Shown: positions 7,174 through 16,176, numbered from the stretch's first letter. The stretch: DNA of 42,870 nucleotides from Chitinophagaceae bacterium (GCA_947455215.1 CANGNA010000034.1:1-42870); one strand, 5' to 3'. Program-made: numbers and translations. The notes: generated by a model not told the origin, from the letters alone.

Positions 7174-9393
7174 TTACTTCAACAACTTCAGCAACTCATC
7201 AATAGCTGCCTGGTTATCCTTATAGTAGATGGAGCGGTAAAGGTCTTCCTTTTCTGCAGAGGTAAGGTGGAAACTGAGCGCGGCGGATGTCTTGCTTTCC
7301 TCCGGCATATACACCATAGATATGTAGTGCATCTTGCCCGGTGCCATCAACGGAGTAAGGTCTTTGATGATACTGTGCTTGTAGCTCTGGAAAGCTTCCC
7401 ATTTATTCTGTATCACAAACAGCGGGTCCGTCAGCATATTCGCAAACGATGATTCGTTAGATGCTGCACTTACATCACATTCTCGGCTGTCGCGTATCTC
7501 CAGGAATATGGCATTGCTTACATTCTTATTGATCCAGTCGCGCATGGTGAACATATAGCGGCTGGCCATCTCAGAGCCAAAGTTGTCGCGCAGGCCGGCA
7601 TCCATTATGTTCATGTAGGGTGTGCTCGGCAACCTGACCACAGGCAGCACAAACGGGAAGGTGGCATTCATACGTAAGCACGACGTGATGCGGATATTAC
7701 CCGGGTCTCTGCCGGCAAAGAACGTGCTGTAGTCAACCGCATCTATCGGCGGCATGGCTTCATGCAGCGAGTACTCCGGCTGAGTAAGGTAAGTAAGTGG
7801 CTGGTTGCCCATCATCAGCTTGCGCCCGTCGTTAATAATAGTACTATTCACTATCAGCTGCGGTATCTGCCCTGTAGCCTCACGCGGTGCATAGTAGGCC
7901 ATGCTCTTATCCAGCAGGCTGTCGGTATTCGTCACCAGCTCCTGCTCCATGGCGTAGCCACGGTCGCGGGTATAAGAGTAGCCGCCTATAGATATCTTGT
8001 TGAAGGGAGAGATAAGATCCACGCACGCCAGCGAAAAGATGATGGGATTCAGCAGGTCCTTACCAATGTTGGCCTGGTATTTCGCTGCATATGGGTTGTT
8101 CAGCTTGCCTTGCTGTGATGCATCGTGTATGGCCCGCCAGTAGGTAGCACCTATCATACCACCCGACGCGCCTGTAACCAATACAGTATGCTTGAACAAG
8201 CGGCCATGGCTCACGCTGTCTATATATTGCAGCGCCCTGAATGTCCAGTAGGTAGATCGCAGGCCGCCACCACTTGTAGTAATGACCACCAGCGTATTGC
8301 TGTCGCCACCATTCAGCGCTTTCCATTTATCCAGCCTGCTTTCTTCCTGTTGCCTGTCTGCTTCAAACTGTTGCACGTTGAACACCTTATGCAGGTGGTC
8401 GTAGTTATAGGCCGGGCGCTTATCTATCTCTGTTTTATAATTGAGGCCATAAGCTATGCTGCGCAGGTCGAAGATGCGGTAGCGCACCATTACCGATAGC
8501 ACCAGCGCAAAAGTGATCCACCCGATGGCCTCCCAGCTCTTCAGGAAGTATTTGAAGGCACCTACAAAACCCATGATCATAGAGAACAGCAACAGGAAGC
8601 CTGCACCGGCCGGTATCCTTAGCAGCGGCTGGTCCATGTAGATGCCCATGATAAGCAGAGACACATACGCGAAAAAGCCCGCGAATAGCACATTGCGGTG
8701 GTGCCGGCTCATGATCTTGTTCAGCACACGTGTATTGTACGGCGGCAGATCATCGCACCTGCGGATGCGCATATGCCCGGTAATGAAGGAGTGTGCGGGC
8801 ACTATATCTACCTCATAGTCCAGCGTGTCGTAGGGTATCATCCGGCGGATGCGCGATGGCTTGGCGATATGCGTAAGCAGCGATTTGATAAAGTCTCTGC
8901 TTACCCGGAAGAAGTAGGCAAACGACACCGTGAGCACAGCGATGAACCCGGCATAAAAACCTCCTTGCAATAGCAGTATCTCCTTTAGCCCTGCGTGTTC
9001 GTTCTTATACTGGAAGCGGATATACACTATCGAATAGAACACCAGGAAGCTGCCAGGTATCACAGCGTTGTTGATGCAGTAGACCAGGAAGGCATGACGT
9101 GTAGCACCCATGTAGGGCATACGCTTGCTGTGGATGATGAATGTGGTGATGTGCCATGTCATCATGAACACGCACATGGCTGCACCCATCAACACCATAC
9201 CGGCAAAGTTCATCTGGCCAAGGTATTCGGGAGAAAGGAACAGGGACGATGCACCAAAGTGTGCCGCAAAATGTTTGGTAATGATGAGTACCAGTATCAA
9301 CCAGAAACTAAGCAGCAACTGGTACTTGCGGAAGTGGAGCAACAGCAACTGCACCGGCAGAAAATAGTATGTATTCCTTAGCACACGCTTCAT
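7174..9393 (-). CDS. Membrane-anchored patatin-like phospholipase
   Basis: A 739-aa protein with an N-terminal membrane region and a C-terminal patatin-like lipid acyl hydrolase. About six hydrophobic segments are visible between residues 10 and 305 (for example 25-40, 62-86, 110-126, 145-163, 236-251, 262-280). The hydrolase begins near 366 with VVITTSGGGLRS (oxyanion-type glycine loop), has the nucleophile elbow G408-A-S410-G-G412, and the partner aspartate D598 in MDAGLRDNFG. This Ser-Asp dyad fits patatin phospholipases acting on membrane lipids. The long multi-pass N-terminal half is unlike soluble patatins and places the enzyme at the inner membrane. It is divergent from acs across a 190-bp gap. 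Confidence 0.78.
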   Translation of the reverse strand: MKRVLRNTYYFLPVQLLLLHFRKYQLLLSFWLILVLIITKHFAAHFGASSLFLSPEYLGQMNFAGMVLMGAAMCVFMMTWHITTFIIHSKRMPYMGATRHAFLVYCINNAVIPGSFLVFYSIVYIRFQYKNEHAGLKEILLLQGGFYAGFIAVLTVSFAYFFRVSRDFIKSLLTHIAKPSRIRRMIPYDTLDYEVDIVPAHSFITGHMRIRRCDDLPPYNTRVLNKIMSRHHRNVLFAGFFAYVSLLIMGIYMDQPLLRIPAGAGFLLLFSMIMGFVGAFKYFLKSWEAIGWITFALVLSVMVRYRIFDLRSIAYGLNYKTEIDKRPAYNYDHLHKVFNVQQFEADRQQEESRLDKWKALNGGDSNTLVVITTSGGGLRSTYWTFRALQYIDSVSHGRLFKHTVLVTGASGGMIGATYWRAIHDASQQGKLNNPYAAKYQANIGKDLLNPIIFSLACVDLISPFNKISIGGYSYTRDRGYAMEQELVTNTDSLLDKSMAYYAPREATGQIPQLIVNSTIINDGRKLMMGNQPLTYLTQPEYSLHEAMPPIDAVDYSTFFAGRDPGNIRITSCLRMNATFPFVLPVVRLPSTPYMNIMDAGLRDNFGSEMASRYMFTMRDWINKNVSNAIFLEIRDSRECDVSAASNESSFANMLTDPLFVIQNKWEAFQSYKHSIIKDLTPLMAPGKMHYISMVYMPEESKTSAALSFHLTSAEKEDLYRSIYYKDNQAAIDELLKLLK

Positions 9394-9585
9394 GCTGTTA
9401 CCAGTAGTTTATAACTTCAATCTACTGCTTTTTTTGCAAAGGGCGTAAAAAGGTTTTGTTAAGCAAAGGGGCGCCGGGTATCTGTTGATACTATTTACCT
9501 ACAGACCTACTGATCTTTGAGATTTTAATACTCCTCCCGTTTCAGATATTCAGTAAATTTAGGCAGATAAAAATTGTACATAGCT

Positions 9586-11499
9586 ATGTCTTACCCGTTC
9601 CAGGTGCGTACCCGCGAAGAATATGATGCCGCATATAAAAAGAGTGTAGAAGACCCTGAAGGTTTCTGGGCCGATGTAGCCGACACATTTGTGTGGAAGA
9701 AGCGGTGGGACAAAACACTGGAATGGAACTTTACCGGGCCCGACGTAAAATGGTTTGCCGGTGGTAAGCTGAACATAACCGAGAATTGCCTGGACCGCCA
9801 CCTGGCAACACGTGGTAATGAGCCTGCCATTATATGGGAACCTAACGACCCCGAGGAGCACCACCACATATTCACATACAAGGCACTGCACCATAAGGTA
9901 ATGCAGTTTGCCAATGTGCTGAAGAATAATGGTGTAAAGAAGGGCGACCGTGTATGCATATACATGGGCATGGTGCCCGAGCTGGCTATTGCTGTGCTGG
10001 CTTGTGCGCGCATAGGCGCTATACATTCTGTTATATTCGGCGGCTTCAGTGCACAAAGCATTGCCGACAGGCTGCAGGATGCGCAGGCCGAATATGTGGT
10101 GACCTGCGATGGCGCTTACCGTGGTAATAAAGACATTCCGCTGAAGAGCGTAATAGACGATGCGTTGGTGCAATGTCGTTTTGTAAAGCGCGTAGTGGTG
10201 CTCACCCGTACCCGCATCCCCGTAAGTATGCTAAAGGGCCGTGATGTATGGTGGGAAGATGAGATAAAGAAAGTAGAGACTATGGGCAACCCCGACTGCC
10301 CTGCCGAAGAGATGGACGCCGAAGATCCTTTGTTCATCCTCTACACATCTGGCTCTACAGGCAAGCCCAAGGGTGTGGTACATACCTGCGGCGGGTATAT
10401 GGTGTATACCACTTACTCCTTTGTGAACGTATTCCAGTACAAGCCCGATGATATACACTTCTGCACGGCAGATATAGGGTGGATAACAGGCCATAGCTAT
10501 ATTGTTTACGGCCCTCTGTGTGCCGGTGCTACCTCGCTGATATTTGAAGGGGTGCCTACCTGGCCCGATGCGGGCCGCTTCTGGAGCATTGTAGATAAGT
10601 ATAAGGTCAATATACTGTACACTGCGCCCACGGCCATCCGCAGCCTGATGAGCTTTGGCACCGGCCCCGTAAATGCACACAGCCTGGAGAGCCTGCGCGT
10701 GCTGGGCACCGTGGGCGAACCGATAAACGAAGAGGCCTGGCATTGGTACGACGAGCATATAGGAAAGGGCCGCTGCCCTATTGTAGATACGTGGTGGCAA
10801 ACAGAAACAGGCGGCACTATGATCAGCAACCTGGCAGGCGTTACCCCATCTAAGCCATCTTACGCTACGCTGCCATTGCCGGGCATACAACCGGTACTGG
10901 TTGATGAGCAGGGCAACGAACTACAGGGCAATGGTGTTACCGGCAACCTGTGCATCAAGTTCCCGTGGCCATCCATTATCCGCACCACGTGGGGCGATCA
11001 TGAGCGTTGCCGCACCAACTACTTTGCCACCTACCCCGGCATGTATTTTACCGGCGATGGCTGCCTGCGCGATGAAGAAGGCTTTTACCGCATAACAGGC
11101 CGTGTAGATGATGTGCTGAATGTAAGCGGCCACCGCATAGGCACCGCCGAAGTGGAGAACGCCATCAATATGCACGCCGGTGTTATAGAAAGTGCTGTGG
11201 TAGGCTATCCGCACGATATAAAGGGACAAGGCATTTATGCTTACGTGATCTACGACGGCACCCACCACGACCCTGCCCTCACCCGCCAGGACATAGCCCA
11301 GACGGTAGGCCGCATAATAGGCCCGATAGCCCGGCCCGATAAAGTGCAATTTGTGCCCGGCCTGCCCAAAACCCGCAGTGGCAAGATCATGCGCCGCATC
11401 CTCCGCAAAATAGCAGAGGGCGAGACCGAGAACCTGGGCGATACTTCAACCCTGCTTGACCCTGGTGTTGTGGAAGAGATAAAGAAGGGGAAGGTGTAG
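9586..11499 (+). CDS. acs: Acetyl-CoA synthetase (AMP-forming)
   Basis: Converts acetate, ATP and CoA to acetyl-CoA, AMP and PPi in the cytoplasm, for acetate use and central metabolism. The 637-aa product (ATG at 9586; an in-frame TTG at 9574 is disfavoured) has the full family length. Visible motifs are the P-loop-like YTSGSTGKPKGVV (near 250), the WWQTETGG block, the ADP/AMP-binding YFTGDGCLRDEEGFYRITGR, and the C-terminal PKTRSGKIMRR, whose lysine is the one acetylated and catalytic in this family. It appears to be its own transcription unit. The PIN toxin-antitoxin pair follows 47 bp after the stop. Confidence 0.95.
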   Translation: MSYPFQVRTREEYDAAYKKSVEDPEGFWADVADTFVWKKRWDKTLEWNFTGPDVKWFAGGKLNITENCLDRHLATRGNEPAIIWEPNDPEEHHHIFTYKALHHKVMQFANVLKNNGVKKGDRVCIYMGMVPELAIAVLACARIGAIHSVIFGGFSAQSIADRLQDAQAEYVVTCDGAYRGNKDIPLKSVIDDALVQCRFVKRVVVLTRTRIPVSMLKGRDVWWEDEIKKVETMGNPDCPAEEMDAEDPLFILYTSGSTGKPKGVVHTCGGYMVYTTYSFVNVFQYKPDDIHFCTADIGWITGHSYIVYGPLCAGATSLIFEGVPTWPDAGRFWSIVDKYKVNILYTAPTAIRSLMSFGTGPVNAHSLESLRVLGTVGEPINEEAWHWYDEHIGKGRCPIVDTWWQTETGGTMISNLAGVTPSKPSYATLPLPGIQPVLVDEQGNELQGNGVTGNLCIKFPWPSIIRTTWGDHERCRTNYFATYPGMYFTGDGCLRDEEGFYRITGRVDDVLNVSGHRIGTAEVENAINMHAGVIESAVVGYPHDIKGQGIYAYVIYDGTHHDPALTRQDIAQTVGRIIGPIARPDKVQFVPGLPKTRSGKIMRRILRKIAEGETENLGDTSTLLDPGVVEEIKKGKV

Positions 11500-11546
11500 G
11501 ATTTCACTCGGTGGAAATGCGTATATTTGTAATACAACAATAAGCT

Positions 11547-11768
11547 ATGCAAGCCGCGTCAACATTAAGTAATATGCAGCAAGAACTGTTGAAGCTATAT
11601 TCGTCGGATATAGCAGAGGCAGACCTGTTGAACATAAAAAGATATCTTGCCCGGTATTTTGCTTCAAAGGCTATAGCAGAAGCGGATGATACCTGGGATA
11701 AAAAAGGGTATGATAACGAAACTATGGACAGGTGGTTAAATGACGCTGATGATAAAAGCAGTCATTGA
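11547..11768 (+). CDS. Antitoxin of a PIN toxin-antitoxin pair
   Basis: A 73-aa acidic, helical protein that overlaps the 5' end of the PIN toxin gene by 29 bp, the classic layout of a type II toxin-antitoxin operon. The start at 11547 is the first ATG; an internal ATG at 11574 is possible. The central segment (LLKLYSSDIAEADLLNIKRYLARYF) and the acidic C-terminus (ETMDRWLNDADDK) fit small antitoxins of this kind, but no named DNA-binding domain is obvious. The antitoxin call therefore rests on size, position and overlap. Confidence 0.7.
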   Translation: MQAASTLSNMQQELLKLYSSDIAEADLLNIKRYLARYFASKAIAEADDTWDKKGYDNETMDRWLNDADDKSSH

Positions 11769-12189
11769 TACCAATGTCCTTGTATCTGCCTTGTCGTCCA
11801 GGTCAGTTTATCATTGGCTGATCGAAGCACTGCTCGACGAGCAGTTCCAGATGTTTGTTACCGACGAGATCCTATTGGAATACGATGAGGTCTTAAGTTC
11901 AAAGTACGCTCCGTCGGTGGCCAATAACTTTCTTATTGCACTTAAGGAGCTACCTAATGTTTCATTCACGCATATTTATTTCCGTTGGGATCTCATTGCT
12001 GATAAAGACGACAATAAGTTCGTGGACTGTTATGTGGCTTCAGGAGCCAACTATCTTGTAACACACGATACCCACTTTAACGTGCTGCGATCTTTACCGT
12101 TTCCAAAAGTTGACGTCATGAAGATTGATGAATTCAGGCTGATCCTTGAAGAAAAAAATGATCGAGACTACCCGGGGAAGAAAATATAG
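11740..12189 (+). CDS. PIN-domain toxin (putative RNase)
   Basis: A 149-aa PIN-domain protein, a predicted Mg2+-dependent RNase toxin of the kind annotated as 'putative toxin-antitoxin system toxin component, PIN family'. The acidic active-site set is visible: the first Asp in AVIDTNVLVSAL (near residue 10), Glu in DEILLEYDEVL (near 45), and a second acidic cluster ADKDDNKFVDCYVASGANYLVTHDTHF (near 90-110). It overlaps the upstream antitoxin by 29 bp (20 bp if the ATG at 11749 is used). Target RNA is unknown. Composition is similar to the flanking genes, so this module does not look recently acquired. Confidence 0.85.
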   Translation: MTLMIKAVIDTNVLVSALSSRSVYHWLIEALLDEQFQMFVTDEILLEYDEVLSSKYAPSVANNFLIALKELPNVSFTHIYFRWDLIADKDDNKFVDCYVASGANYLVTHDTHFNVLRSLPFPKVDVMKIDEFRLILEEKNDRDYPGKKI

Positions 12190-12204
12190 CAACCAATAAT
12201 TGTC

Positions 12205-12531
12205 CTACGCCCTCCAGAACGTCCTGTCCTTACCCCGATTCGATCCGAAAAGCAGGTTGAGTGCTGCTGTAAGGATTATAGCGCCTACCAGGGCGCTGAT
12301 CACCTCGTTCCATACATGCTTGTGTGAATAGGTATAATAGCCCATGCAAAAGCTCAGGTACAGCCATGCGCCAAGTGCTCCGGTAAGAATAGAGAATCCG
12401 TAGCCCAGGCTGCGCCACTTCATCAATGCGGCCCACAGTGCGCCAATAACCAGGCCTATGCCCAGCACAAGTAGGGTGCCACGCCAGTGGTGGAATTGCT
12501 CTGCTATCGAAAATAAGTACAGGTGGTTCAT
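12205..12531 (-). CDS. Small membrane protein, paralog A
   Basis: A 108-aa protein with three hydrophobic segments (about 17-35, 43-58 and 76-95) and no signal peptide. It is clearly paralogous to the 108-aa protein at 13605-13931: same length, same EQFHHWxGTLLVLG start region, same MKWRSLG and GAWLY blocks, and an identical 13-residue C-terminus GSNRGKDRTFWRA. The glycine-rich transmembrane pattern loosely recalls transglycosylase-associated (GlsB/YeaQ) stress proteins, but I would not name it so. It converges with the PIN toxin gene and is divergent from the LytTR regulator across a 217-bp gap. Confidence 0.75.
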   Translation of the reverse strand: MNHLYLFSIAEQFHHWRGTLLVLGIGLVIGALWAALMKWRSLGYGFSILTGALGAWLYLSFCMGYYTYSHKHVWNEVISALVGAIILTAALNLLFGSNRGKDRTFWRA

Positions 12532-12686
12532 GTCTTAATTATTTATTGGTTGGTGAAGATGTTACCTAAATTTCGGTTCTCAATGCTTTGATATTGTAAG
12601 CCTGGTGCCGAAACACCCCTGTACAGGTGACAAGTGCGTGGTATTTGTATTCTTATCATTCCTTCGGAAAATGGGTGATCCTTTTT

Positions 12687-12694
12687 TACTTTTG
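12687..12694 (+). promoter_or_regulatory. -7 promoter element (TACTTTTG) for the LytTR regulator
   Basis: TAnnTTTG match 54 bases upstream of the regulator ATG at 12749. No matching -33 element is visible, so this is tentative. Confidence 0.4.
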
Positions 12695-12748
12695 CTATCT
12701 TAGCAGTTGCTATATTTTAGGCACTGAATATTAGCGTTTTTGCAACAT

Positions 12749-13495
12749 ATGGATGAAGCAATAAGAGTACTGATCATAGAAGACGAAGAAGTTTGGCGTA
12801 AGTTCCTGGCTATAAAGCTGGATCAGCTGGGCTATACCATTGCAGGAGAAGCCGCAACTTTTGAGGATGCAATAAAACTGCTGAGCACCACCGAGTACGA
12901 CCTTATTTTAATGGACATTAACCTGAATAGCAGGGGCTCCGGCATAGAGCTGGCGCATGTGGTGAACCAGTTGTATAAAAAGCCTTTCATTTTCATCACC
13001 TTCACCCCCGATACGATGATCGCTGATGAAGCAGCGGCCACCAATCCCGCTGCCTACCTGCAGAAGCCGGTCAATGCCACATCGCTGCGCGTAGCTATAC
13101 AAAATGCGCTGCGGCGCTTCAGCGATCCTGCACCTGGTCCGTTTGTACACTCTACTGCAGAGCAGGATTTCTTTTTTGTAAAACAGGGCAACAACTATAA
13201 AAAACTAGACTGGAAAGACATAGTACACCTGCGCTCTAATAAAAATTATACGTTGCTCTACAGCGCGTCTGATAAAAAGGAATATGCCATCCGCAGCAGC
13301 CTGAGCCGCACGCACCAGCTTATCCTACCCGATCAGTTCAAAAACGATTTCATACAGGTCAACAGGTCAGAGATCGTACAATTCAGTTATATCGAAGAAC
13401 TACGCGGCGAAGACCTGAGAACAAGTTGTGGGTCTTATGTGGTTACAGAGGGCTACCTGGACACATTGAAGAACAGGATGAATATATTGTCGTAA
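12749..13495 (+). CDS. LytTR-family response regulator
   Basis: A 248-aa two-component response regulator. The receiver domain (residues 5-120) has the acidic pair E11-D12, the phospho-acceptor Asp56 in LILMDINL, and Lys106 in LQKPV. The C-terminal part (about 150-245) is a LytTR DNA-binding domain: FVKQGNNYKKLDWKDIVHLRSNKNYT, then SLSRTHQLILPDQF, then FIQVNRSEIVQFSYIEEL. The ATG at 12749 is preferred over an in-frame TTG at 12740. No histidine kinase is adjacent, so its sensor is elsewhere. It lies between two paralogous membrane-protein genes on the opposite strand, which it could regulate. Confidence 0.88.
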   Translation: MDEAIRVLIIEDEEVWRKFLAIKLDQLGYTIAGEAATFEDAIKLLSTTEYDLILMDINLNSRGSGIELAHVVNQLYKKPFIFITFTPDTMIADEAAATNPAAYLQKPVNATSLRVAIQNALRRFSDPAPGPFVHSTAEQDFFFVKQGNNYKKLDWKDIVHLRSNKNYTLLYSASDKKEYAIRSSLSRTHQLILPDQFKNDFIQVNRSEIVQFSYIEELRGEDLRTSCGSYVVTEGYLDTLKNRMNILS

Positions 13496-13553
13496 ACCAC
13501 AAACCCTCATTGTTTGCGGGTTTTGATCAACGGTCCTTCTCCGCCGTCTTATT

Positions 13554-13605
13554 AAAAAGCAACACCCCGCGCACATGCACGGGGTGTTTCATTTTGTTGC
13601 TTTTT
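13554..13605. terminator. Bidirectional terminator, LytTR regulator / paralog B
   Basis: Strong nested hairpin: AACACCCCG/CGGGGTGTT inside an outer AAAAAGCAA/TTGCTTTTT stem. It separates two convergent genes and gives T-runs on both strands. Confidence 0.8.
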
Positions 13606-13931
13606 TACGCTCTCCAGAACGTCCTGTCTTTGCCGCGATTAGAGCCAAAAATAAGGTTAAGCGTAGCTGTAAGTACAAAAGCGCCAACAGCAGAATAGAT
13701 CACCTCGTTCCATATTTTTTTATGCGCATACACGTAGTAATCAACTAAAAAGCTATGGTATAACCATGCACCTACCATGCCCATGACCATAGAAAAAACA
13801 AGACCCAGGCTACGCCACTTCATGGTAAGCCCGAGAATAGTGCCGACCAGAAAGCCAACACCTAACACCAGCAGAGTGCCCTTCCAATGGTGGAACTGCT
13901 CTGTGATGGAAAATAAGAATAAACTGTGCAT
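13605..13931 (-). CDS. Small membrane protein, paralog B
   Basis: A 108-aa membrane protein, the second copy of the family at 12205-12531, with matching length, transmembrane layout, EQFHHWKGTLLVLG opening and the same GSNRGKDRTFWRA C-terminus. Middle segments differ (for example VFSMVMGMVGAWLY against GFSILTGALGAWLY), so the duplication is not recent or has been free to diverge. Similar DNA runs across both stop-codon-proximal regions. The pair brackets the LytTR regulator; a regulatory link is a guess from position only. Confidence 0.75.
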   Translation of the reverse strand: MHSLFLFSITEQFHHWKGTLLVLGVGFLVGTILGLTMKWRSLGLVFSMVMGMVGAWLYHSFLVDYYVYAHKKIWNEVIYSAVGAFVLTATLNLIFGSNRGKDRTFWRA

Positions 13932-14094
13932 ATATATGGTGGTTTTTATATAAAGATAATGCGCTGGCTAAAAAAAGACTAACTGCTGCAAAACAATATT
14001 TTGTTATTGTAGCCGTAACATAAATGTAATGTTTTACGTGTACCGGGCGCAGTGTGGTACGACTTTATTGTTGTGTTCTCTAAAAAACAGTGGT

Positions 14095-14898
14095 ATGAAA
14101 CGTACGCATATTTTACTAAGCATATTTTTCGTCATCATCAGCCTGGGTTTTTATGCCTGCCACAAAAATGCCAATGGCCGCAATACGCTCGACCTGGTGG
14201 ATGATGGAACGGTACTTTCTTTATCGGCGCAGCAGTATAATGCATTCATTACCACCAACCCGCCCATAACCGGCACCCCCGAGGCAGCCATGGTGCAGCG
14301 TGTAGGCGCTAAAATGACAGCGGCGGTGCAAAACTACCTGTCGCAAAAAGGCCAGACCGATCTTATTGCCAATTACAATTGGGAGTTCAACCTGGTGAGC
14401 AACACAGAGGTGAATGCCTGGTGCCTGCCCGGCGGTAAGATAGTGGTGTATAGTGGCATCACCCCTTTCATAACCAGCGATGCAGAGCTGGCCGTAGTGA
14501 TGGGGCACGAGATAGCCCACGCTGTGCTAAAGCACGGTAACGAGCGCATGAGCCAGCAACTGCTGGTACAGTATGGCGGCATGGCCCTTTCTGCACTCTT
14601 ATCCTCAAAACCACAGGAAACACAAACCCTGTTCAACACCGCATTCGGTATCACCGGCGATCTGAGCCTGCTGGCCTTTTCGCGCAAACAGGAGAGCGAG
14701 GCCGATGAGACAGGGTTGTATTTTATGGCCGTTGCCGGTTACGACCCCAATGTAGCCGTTACCTTCTGGGAACGTATGGCAGCACAAAATGGCAGCAGCA
14801 ATGTACCCGTATTGCTGAGCACCCACCCCAGCGATGAACAGCGCATACAGCATATAAAAGACCTGCTGCCAAAAGCACTTGCCTATTATCATCCGTAG
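14095..14898 (+). CDS. M48-family metalloprotease, lipoprotein
   Basis: A 267-aa zinc peptidase of the M48 (Oma1/LoiP/BepA-like) group, likely a periplasm-facing lipoprotein. The signal peptide ends in a lipobox (LGFYAC, Cys22). The zinc site is H138-E-x-x-H142 in MGHEIAHAVLKHG, with the third ligand E200 in KQESEADETG. ExxAD after the HExxH is characteristic. A conserved pre-motif N-A-W-C-L-P-G-G-K precedes it. The protein ends soon after the peptidase core, with no TPR tail, unlike BepA. Start at 14095 is chosen because the upstream ATG at 14029 would add a non-signal-like extension. Roles in envelope quality control are known for the family; the substrate here is unknown. Confidence 0.87.
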   Translation: MKRTHILLSIFFVIISLGFYACHKNANGRNTLDLVDDGTVLSLSAQQYNAFITTNPPITGTPEAAMVQRVGAKMTAAVQNYLSQKGQTDLIANYNWEFNLVSNTEVNAWCLPGGKIVVYSGITPFITSDAELAVVMGHEIAHAVLKHGNERMSQQLLVQYGGMALSALLSSKPQETQTLFNTAFGITGDLSLLAFSRKQESEADETGLYFMAVAGYDPNVAVTFWERMAAQNGSSNVPVLLSTHPSDEQRIQHIKDLLPKALAYYHP

Positions 14899-14967
14899 CA
14901 CGGCGTGTTGTCGCGTTTGTACTACTAAATGTCGTTTTTACACACGGCCGGGCGTTGTCCGGCCCTG

Positions 14968-14975
14968 TACTTTTG
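14968..14975 (+). promoter_or_regulatory. -7 promoter element (TACTTTTG) for the DinB-like gene
   Basis: TAnnTTTG match 20 bases upstream of the ATG at 14996. A GGCCGG/CCGGCC hairpin (14946-14964) lies immediately upstream; it lacks a T-run. Confidence 0.45.
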
Positions 14976-14995
14976 TATCATCAACAAACCGCAAC

Positions 14996-15520
14996 ATGAA
15001 CACGCCTTTACAGGAGCAACTCCGGGCCACAATGGCTCAGCTAACAGCAAAACTGGACACTTTTGATGCACAATCGTTCAATACTGTTCCATATGCCGGC
15101 AGCTGGACAGCCGGGCAGGTGGCCGACCATGTTTACAAATCTGTAGCCAATATAAGCCGGGTGCTTAATGGCAATACCCGGCCTGCCGACAGAGACCCCT
15201 GGCAGATACAACCGATGCTGGAGCAGGTATTCCTGAACTTTGAGCGTCAGTTAAGTTCGCCCGAATTTATATTGCCGGGCAACGGGCCGTTTAGTAAAGA
15301 TTCTTTTATTGCGCTCTTCCGCATTGTGGCCAACGATATTGATGGGGCCTTGCAGGCGTCTGATCTTACGGAACTGTGCCTTGACTTTGAACTGCCGGGC
15401 GGCATCGGGCATCTTACACGCCAGGAGTTGATCTACTTTGTTGTTGTACATACACAGCGGCATATACACCAGTTGGAAAAGATACACAAAGCGCTCTCTG
15501 TGCGTGTACTCAGCTCATAA
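14996..15520 (+). CDS. DinB-like (DfsB) family protein
   Basis: A 174-aa helical-bundle protein of the DinB/DUF664 superfamily, which groups putative metal-dependent thiol-transferases or hydrolases. The family metal site is suggested by H45 in GQVADHVYKS and H152/H156 in VVVHTQRHIHQLEKI. Early WTAGQVADHV and late HTQRHIHQLEKI are the usual landmarks. It lacks a signal peptide and is probably cytoplasmic. The ATG at 14996 follows a TAnnTTTG -7 element by 20 bases. It ends 8 bp from the convergent 2H phosphoesterase gene. The biochemical substrate is unknown. Confidence 0.72.
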   Translation: MNTPLQEQLRATMAQLTAKLDTFDAQSFNTVPYAGSWTAGQVADHVYKSVANISRVLNGNTRPADRDPWQIQPMLEQVFLNFERQLSSPEFILPGNGPFSKDSFIALFRIVANDIDGALQASDLTELCLDFELPGGIGHLTRQELIYFVVVHTQRHIHQLEKIHKALSVRVLSS

Positions 15521-15528
15521 CACATTCT

Positions 15529-16137
15529 TCAAAATAGTGTGGGTGCTGCTTGTGCCTTTTTGCCCGATAATTGGAATGTATACACCGTTTGCCAGTTGGT
15601 GCCATTATGCCGCCACAGGTGTATGGCATCGCATGTAAATGATCCTTTGAACTGCCTGCGCAGATAATCTTGTTTTATAGTTGGCAGCAGGGCTGGTGGC
15701 ACATCGCGGTAGCCGATGGTAAAATGTGGATTAAAGGGTTGTGGCTTAGCCCTGGGCACAGGTTTGTTGTTGATGTATTCCGGCTCGTCTTCTTCCAGGT
15801 ATTTCTTCAATTCCTTTAGCAGGCCTGTCCGCAACTGTGTTATGGCCTCATCCTTTACCACATGTATAAATGCTACCCGGCTCCTTGGGTTATCGAAGAA
15901 GCCATAATTATCTATGATAACGATGAACGGTTCAATTTTATCAGCCCATTGCTGTAGCGGCTTTAAGCGTATCGGCAGGTCGGCCTCTTCTTTAAACGGT
16001 TCATAAACAGTGATGTGTACCGGCGGCTTCAGTGCTTTTACACAGTTATACCGTTCAGCAAAGAATATCCGTTCTTTCTGTATCCGTACTTCCAGATCTG
16101 CGGGTGGCACAACGGCCATCATGTACAGGGTTTCCAT
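15529..16137 (-). CDS. 2H phosphoesterase / 2'-5' RNA ligase-like protein
   Basis: A 202-aa protein of the 2H phosphoesterase superfamily (LigT/ThpR and relatives), with both catalytic HxT motifs: H41-I-T43 in PPVHITVYEPF and H138-F-T140 in NPHFTIGYRDV. This fold hydrolyses or ligates cyclic phosphodiesters in RNA or nucleotides. It is cytoplasmic in appearance. It is convergent with the DinB-like gene (8 bp) and divergent from the 58-aa gene at 16221. The exact reaction cannot be told from sequence. Confidence 0.8.
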   Translation of the reverse strand: METLYMMAVVPPADLEVRIQKERIFFAERYNCVKALKPPVHITVYEPFKEEADLPIRLKPLQQWADKIEPFIVIIDNYGFFDNPRSRVAFIHVVKDEAITQLRTGLLKELKKYLEEDEPEYINNKPVPRAKPQPFNPHFTIGYRDVPPALLPTIKQDYLRRQFKGSFTCDAIHLWRHNGTNWQTVYTFQLSGKKAQAAPTLF

Positions 16138-16176
16138 CGTAATAAAGTTACGTGTTTATTCTGCCTGCGAAAATGG

